Below, piece by piece: positions 60,674-64,000 of a stretch of 64,000 nucleotides of DNA; positions within the stretch are counted from its first letter, which is position 1, and the number at the start of each line of letters is the position of its first letter. The stretch lies in contig CACZZN010000005.1 of NCBI GenBank assembly GCA_902785705.1, positions 124,001 to 188,000 of the forward strand. Reading direction: 5' to 3'. A model generated the notes under the pieces. It made no database searches. It saw nothing but the letters and a program-made list of their open reading frames with translations, and was not told where the DNA came from. The position numbers and the translations under genes are program-made. Source of the stretch: an uncultured Veillonellaceae bacterium (GTDB lineage: Bacteria > Bacillota > Negativicutes > Selenomonadales > Selenomonadaceae).

Positions 60674-61383
60674 GCATGAGAGAAAATCTGGACATTTCCG
60701 CTTATCTGGTACTGGGACCGGAAAACACCTTGGGGCGGCCGGTGGAGGATATTGTACGGGCAGCGGTACGGGGAGGATTTACCTGCGTGCAGATCCGTTC
60801 GAAGGAGGCTTCCGCCCGGGAACTCATCGAATGCACCGGCAGAGCTGCGGAAGCCATTGCTTCGGAGCACCGAGCGGAACGGGTGGCACTTCTGGTGGAT
60901 GACCGTCTGGATGTGGTTTTGGCGGCCAGGATGCAAGGTGTCAAGGTGGACGGCATTCATGTGGGGCAGACGGATATTCCCGTGGATGTCTGCCGGAGGC
61001 TTCTGGGAGAGGATGCCATTGTGGGACTTTCCGCCCGGACAGAGGAACTTCTGGACTATGTGAGGACTGTGAACACGGAGGAGATCGATTACTTCGGCGC
61101 AGGGCCGTTGCATGAAACGGCCACCAAGCCGGACTGCGGCATGGACAGCGCGGGACATGTCATTACAAGGAGCTTTGAGGAACTGAGAGAGCTGGCGAAG
61201 CTCAGTCCGATCCCCGTTGTGGTCGGCGGCGGCGTAAAACTTGCGGATATCCCGGAACTGGCGCAGACCGGTGTGGACGGTTTTTTTTTGGTCTCCGCCG
61301 TAGCCGGCGCGGAACATCCCGAACAGGCGGCGAGAGAATTGGTCAGCGCATGGAAGAAACAAAAGCAAAATGACAGTCGTTAG
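60670..61383 (+). CDS. thiE: Thiamine-phosphate synthase ThiE
   Basis: A 237-residue TIM-barrel enzyme joining HMP-PP and thiazole phosphate. VQIRSKEASARELIE, LLVDDRLDVVLAA, GIHVGQTD, VGLSARTEE, DYFGAGPLHETATKPD and VVVGGGVK give the Mg-diphosphate and thiazole sites. Start overlaps the upstream gene by four bases. With thiM truncated, thiazole must come from other sources or the pathway may be compromised. Confidence 0.95.
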   Translation: MSMRENLDISAYLVLGPENTLGRPVEDIVRAAVRGGFTCVQIRSKEASARELIECTGRAAEAIASEHRAERVALLVDDRLDVVLAARMQGVKVDGIHVGQTDIPVDVCRRLLGEDAIVGLSARTEELLDYVRTVNTEEIDYFGAGPLHETATKPDCGMDSAGHVITRSFEELRELAKLSPIPVVVGGGVKLADIPELAQTGVDGFFLVSAVAGAEHPEQAARELVSAWKKQKQNDSR

Positions 61384-61433
61384 CAAAAAAGGGCTGTGAA
61401 AAAACTCCCTAAAAGTGTTGCTGAGGCAATATA

Positions 61434-61500
61434 ACAAAAAGCGTTCAATCTCCGAAAATCCTTAATTTATAAGGCTTTTGATGATTTGAACGCTTTTGTT
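61434..61500 (+). terminator. Intrinsic terminator after thiE
   Basis: ACAAAAAGCGTTCAA pairs with TTTGAACGCTTTTGT around a 36-nt AT-rich loop, then TTTTTT. A GGGCTGTGAAAAAA motif (61391 on) precedes it, as also seen before the terminator at 56629. Confidence 0.8.
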
Positions 61501-61555
61501 TTTTAGGGGCTGTATCGATTTTTTTCGCACTCCCTGTGGGCATGCAGGATCCTCA

Positions 61556-62533
61556 TCATTTTGTGACAATTTCTAACGGATAATGACAGGCAATCGAATG
61601 GTTCGGAGCTAGCTCGCGCAGCGCCGGCTTTTTCTTTTCGCACATGTCACGGCAGTGTTCGCACCGGTTTCGGAAAGGACAGCCCGAGGGAATGTCAAGC
61701 GGACTGGGGATATCCCCGGCAAGGATGGATATTTTTTGATTTTTTTCCTGATCGGTGGAAAAGACAGCCTTCAAAAGCGCCTGGGTATAGGGATGGCGCG
61801 CTTCTTCCAGACGATCGCCGTCCAGTTTCTCCATGATGCTGCCGAGGTACATCACCGCAATGCGGTGGCTGAACAGGGACACCAGCGCCAGATCATGGCA
61901 GATGAAGAGATAGGTGATTCCCTTTTCTCTCTGCAGTCTGACCAAAAGTCTGATGATGGTATCCTGCACGGACACATCCAGCGCGCTGGTCGCTTCATCG
62001 CAGGCGATGATCTCCGGTTCCAGAGCCAGGGCGCGGGCAACGGCAACGCGCTGACGCTGGCCGCCGCTCATATTGTGCGGATAGCGTTCCGCGAAATCCG
62101 CCGGCAGATCGACCTGCGCCAGAAGTTCCCGCGCTTTTGCCGCCATATCCTTTCTCTTCAGGAGACCGAAATTCAGCAGCGGTTCGCAGACAATGTCCCG
62201 GATGCGCATTTTCGGGTTGAATGCGGAGGTCGGATCCTGAAATACCATTTGGATATGACGGCAGTTTTCCCGCCTGGCTTCTCCCGTGAGGTTCGTGATG
62301 TCTTTTTCGTGCAGCAGGATGCGCCCGGAGGTCGGCGGCTGCATATTCATGATCGTTTTGAGAAGCGTTGTCTTGCCGCAGCCGGACTCGCCCACAATGG
62401 CGACCGTTTCGCCCTTCCTCACACGGAGGGACACATCATCGCAGGCGGTGAGCGTTCTTCCCCCCGACAGGGGGAATTTTTTTGTCATATGTTCCACACG
62501 CAGGATGACGTCGGATTCTTTCGGATCAGGCAT
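61556..62533 (-). CDS. Peptide/nickel-type ABC transporter ATP-binding protein (DppF/OppF-like)
   Basis: A 325-residue ABC ATPase: Walker A GESGCGKTTL, Q-loop MVFQDPTSAF, signature MSGGQRQRVAVARAL, Walker B EIIACDEATSALD and the switch His in FICHDL. The C-terminal oligopeptide_HPY-type extension with CPFRNRCEHCRDMC may bind an Fe-S cluster or zinc, as in OppD/DppF. It overlaps the start of nothing and ends near a spacer; it overlaps the 3' end of the companion ATPase by 8 nt. Substrate (dipeptide, nickel, other) undecided. Confidence 0.93.
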   Translation of the reverse strand: MPDPKESDVILRVEHMTKKFPLSGGRTLTACDDVSLRVRKGETVAIVGESGCGKTTLLKTIMNMQPPTSGRILLHEKDITNLTGEARRENCRHIQMVFQDPTSAFNPKMRIRDIVCEPLLNFGLLKRKDMAAKARELLAQVDLPADFAERYPHNMSGGQRQRVAVARALALEPEIIACDEATSALDVSVQDTIIRLLVRLQREKGITYLFICHDLALVSLFSHRIAVMYLGSIMEKLDGDRLEEARHPYTQALLKAVFSTDQEKNQKISILAGDIPSPLDIPSGCPFRNRCEHCRDMCEKKKPALRELAPNHSIACHYPLEIVTK

Positions 62534-63317
62534 ACCGTTTTCCTCCTATTTCCGGCACGGAGGCCAGCAGCGTTTTTGTATAATCTGCCTGGGGATGCTC
62601 TATGACATCCTTTGTCTTTCCGCATTCCACCGTTTTTCCCTGACGCATGACCAGCAACCGGTCGGACAGGTAAGAGGCTACGCCGATGTTATGGGTGACG
62701 ATGATCATGGAGGCACCGGAGCCGCGCGTGATGAACATGAGCTCTCCGACGATCTGCGCCTGTGTGGTGACATCCAGCGCCGAGGTCGGTTCGTCGGCCA
62801 GGAGCAGCTTCGGCTGGAAGGTGATGGCCATGGCAATGCCGACCCGTTGACGCATGCCCCCCGAGAGTTCAAAGGTATAGGAGGACATGATATTCTCCGG
62901 ATTCGGCAGGTTCATGAGGGTTAATTTCTCGATGGCCAGATCATAGGCCTCTTGTCTGTTCACATCGCTGTGTGTCTGAATGTATTCGATATATTGCTTT
63001 CCGATGGTATGTACGGGGTTCATCATGTTGCCGCTGTCCTGAAAGATCATGGAGATTTCACTGCCGCGGAGAGACCGCCATTCGCCCGGAGAAAGGCTCA
63101 AAAGATCTTTTCCCTCGAAGCTCATTTTCCCTCCCGATATTCCGGCGCCTCTCGGCAGACAGTTCAACACGGCGCGGATGACGGTGGTCTTCCCGCTGCC
63201 GGATTCGCCGACGATGGCAAGGATCTGTCCGCGTTCCAGTTCAAAACTTACATCATGGACCGTCGGTTCCGCTTTTCCGTGATAGGTTACGTCCAGATGG
63301 GATACTTGAAGCAGCAA
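62526..63317 (-). CDS. Peptide/nickel-type ABC transporter ATP-binding protein (DppD/OppD-like, TTG start)
   Basis: A 263-residue ABC ATPase with Walker A GESGSGKTTVIR, signature LSGGMRQRVGIAMAI, Walker B KLLLADEPTSALD and switch VTHNIGV. AAGGAGG lies seven nt before TTG at 63317 (MLLQVSHLDV); the further upstream frame lies in repeat D and is not family sequence. It pairs with the downstream ATPase to energise the permeases, which are presumably beyond 64000 with the substrate-binding protein. Confidence 0.92.
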   Translation of the reverse strand: MLLQVSHLDVTYHGKAEPTVHDVSFELERGQILAIVGESGSGKTTVIRAVLNCLPRGAGISGGKMSFEGKDLLSLSPGEWRSLRGSEISMIFQDSGNMMNPVHTIGKQYIEYIQTHSDVNRQEAYDLAIEKLTLMNLPNPENIMSSYTFELSGGMRQRVGIAMAITFQPKLLLADEPTSALDVTTQAQIVGELMFITRGSGASMIIVTHNIGVASYLSDRLLVMRQGKTVECGKTKDVIEHPQADYTKTLLASVPEIGGKRYA

Positions 63318-63368
63318 GGCCGTTCCTCCTTCCAATGGTAGAAATTTAGCGAAGTGGCATTGAGGCAC

Positions 63369-63500
63369 GAACGAAAGCCCCCCCCTGAAAGGGGAGGTGC
63401 CCCGTAGGGGCGGAGGGGTGGCGTCCACTTCATTCTCCTTCGTCACCCCTCTACCGCTGCGCGGTCAGCCTCCCCTTTCAGGGGAGGCTGACATTCGTTC
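63369..63500. repeat. Element D: GC-rich multi-hairpin palindrome
   Basis: Bounded by GAACGAA and TTCGTTC. Inside are CCCCTGAAAGGGG, GCCCCGTAGGGGC and CCTCCCCTTTCAGGGGAGG. Several nested stems make a REP-like intergenic palindrome between the substrate-binding protein and the first ATPase gene; it could attenuate the downstream genes. No second copy in the window. Confidence 0.7.
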
Positions 63501-63505
63501 AATTC

Positions 63506-64000
63506 CTACTTTGTCGGCTTGATAAGATTGGTGATCCAGTAGTAATCCGAAGGATACATCTTCACTCCGCTTATCGAAACAGAATTGATGATATTGGTCT
63601 GGGGATAGCCGAAGAAAAGGGCTGCTCCGTCATCCAAAAGTATCTGCTGCAGGTCAATAATCAGCTGACGGCGCTTATCCTTGTCGAATTCGGAGGAAAG
63701 CTGCTCCAGTTTGCTGTCATAGGCAGGGTTGCTGTAACCGGAACCATTCTGGGGATTGCTGCCGTTTACATTCGTCTTCCAGTACCAGGTCAGGAAAATC
63801 TCTGGGTCCCCCGTATTGGCCGTGGTAATGTTTGAGATAAGCAGGTCATACTCTCCCTTGATGCCCATGCCATCGACCAGATTGTAATCCACCGTGTTGA
63901 TCTTTATGTCAAAACCGAGTTTCTTAAGGTCGGACTGCACCGCCTCAGCATAAAGGGGAAGCTCTGCACGGCTGTTGTAAACTACGAAATCCAGTTGCAG
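63506..64000 (-). CDS. ABC transporter substrate-binding protein, family 5 (partial C-terminus)
   Basis: The last ~164 residues of a peptide/nickel-binding extracytoplasmic protein: LQSDLKKLGFDIKINTVDYN-like end of lobe II (YAEAVQSDLKKLGFDI), GEYDLLISNITTANTGDPE, WYWKTNVNGSNPQNGSGYSN and a C-terminal YYWITNLIKPTK. The start is beyond position 64000. It is cotranscribed with the two ATPases below. Confidence 0.9.
   Translation of the reverse strand: MQLDFVVYNSRAELPLYAEAVQSDLKKLGFDIKINTVDYNLVDGMGIKGEYDLLISNITTANTGDPEIFLTWYWKTNVNGSNPQNGSGYSNPAYDSKLEQLSSEFDKDKRRQLIIDLQQILLDDGAALFFGYPQTNIINSVSISGVKMYPSDYYWITNLIKPTK

Noticed and set aside
63318-63446. N-terminal extension of the DppD-like ATPase from an ATG at 63446
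   Set aside because: The extension is translated repeat D; the Shine-Dalgarno and family N-terminus point to TTG at 63317.

Overview
The window looks like a chromosomal segment of a Negativicutes (Selenomonas/Mitsuokella-like) anaerobe. Supporting signs are a complete succinate-to-propionate operon with a biotin/B12 decarboxylation route, Firmicutes-type T-box leaders in a bacterium that also carries ubiA/ubiD and O-antigen-ligase-type genes, a single-chain PurL, and many strong Shine-Dalgarno sites in front of TTG or GTG starts. Taxonomy is inferred from gene content, not from a database search.

Layout. 1-16 kb, mostly minus strand: mreB (cut by the window edge), radC, maf, a DUF4321 membrane protein, an ArsB/NhaD-type permease, folD, ubiA, ubiD, tatC, tatA, a response-regulator diguanylate cyclase, pepD, sepF and typA, then a plus-strand DUF389 membrane protein. 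16-24 kb: an unannotated 51-codon gene, ftsK, mtaD-ahcY (S-adenosylhomocysteine metabolism), surE, tRNA-Lys(CTT) and a SpoU methyltransferase. 24-27 kb: rplT and rpmI behind an attenuator-like leader with no infC, then thrS with its T-box. 28.7-36.3 kb: the propionate operon, transcribed from CoA-transferase through split methylmalonyl-CoA mutase, MeaB, epimerase and carboxyltransferase to a small epsilon-like subunit and the biotin carrier. 36.5-43 kb: an O-antigen ligase-like protein with a very large charged insertion, folC, and valS with its T-box. 43-56.4 kb: a hybrid histidine kinase, a ribbon-helix-helix protein, purL, a YhcH-family gene, an Lrp regulator overlapping an aminotransferase, comFB, a ferredoxin-type aldo/keto reductase, nudC, a HAD phosphatase and a VOC protein. 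56.4-59.9 kb: a decayed accessory strip (mobC, a mobA pseudogene with an amber stop, an AlpA-like regulator, an orphan antitoxin, an IS21-family remnant). 59.9-64 kb: a thiamine operon whose thiM has lost its 5' half next to the IS remnant, then a peptide/nickel-type ABC transporter running off the edge.

The most unusual structure is not a protein gene. At least five intergenic elements of 130-190 bp (family A) share a core of 19 or 43 nt and an invariant CTGACGCAG. Their flanking stems differ in sequence from copy to copy but stay complementary, which is covariation. A second family (B) shares part of the long core. One A element sits inside a B element with a TTAG duplication, and another has overwritten the 3' end of surE. 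Several copies abut or include stop codons. Together they look like a mobile, structured, terminator-like repeat system that has reshaped 3' ends across this genome.
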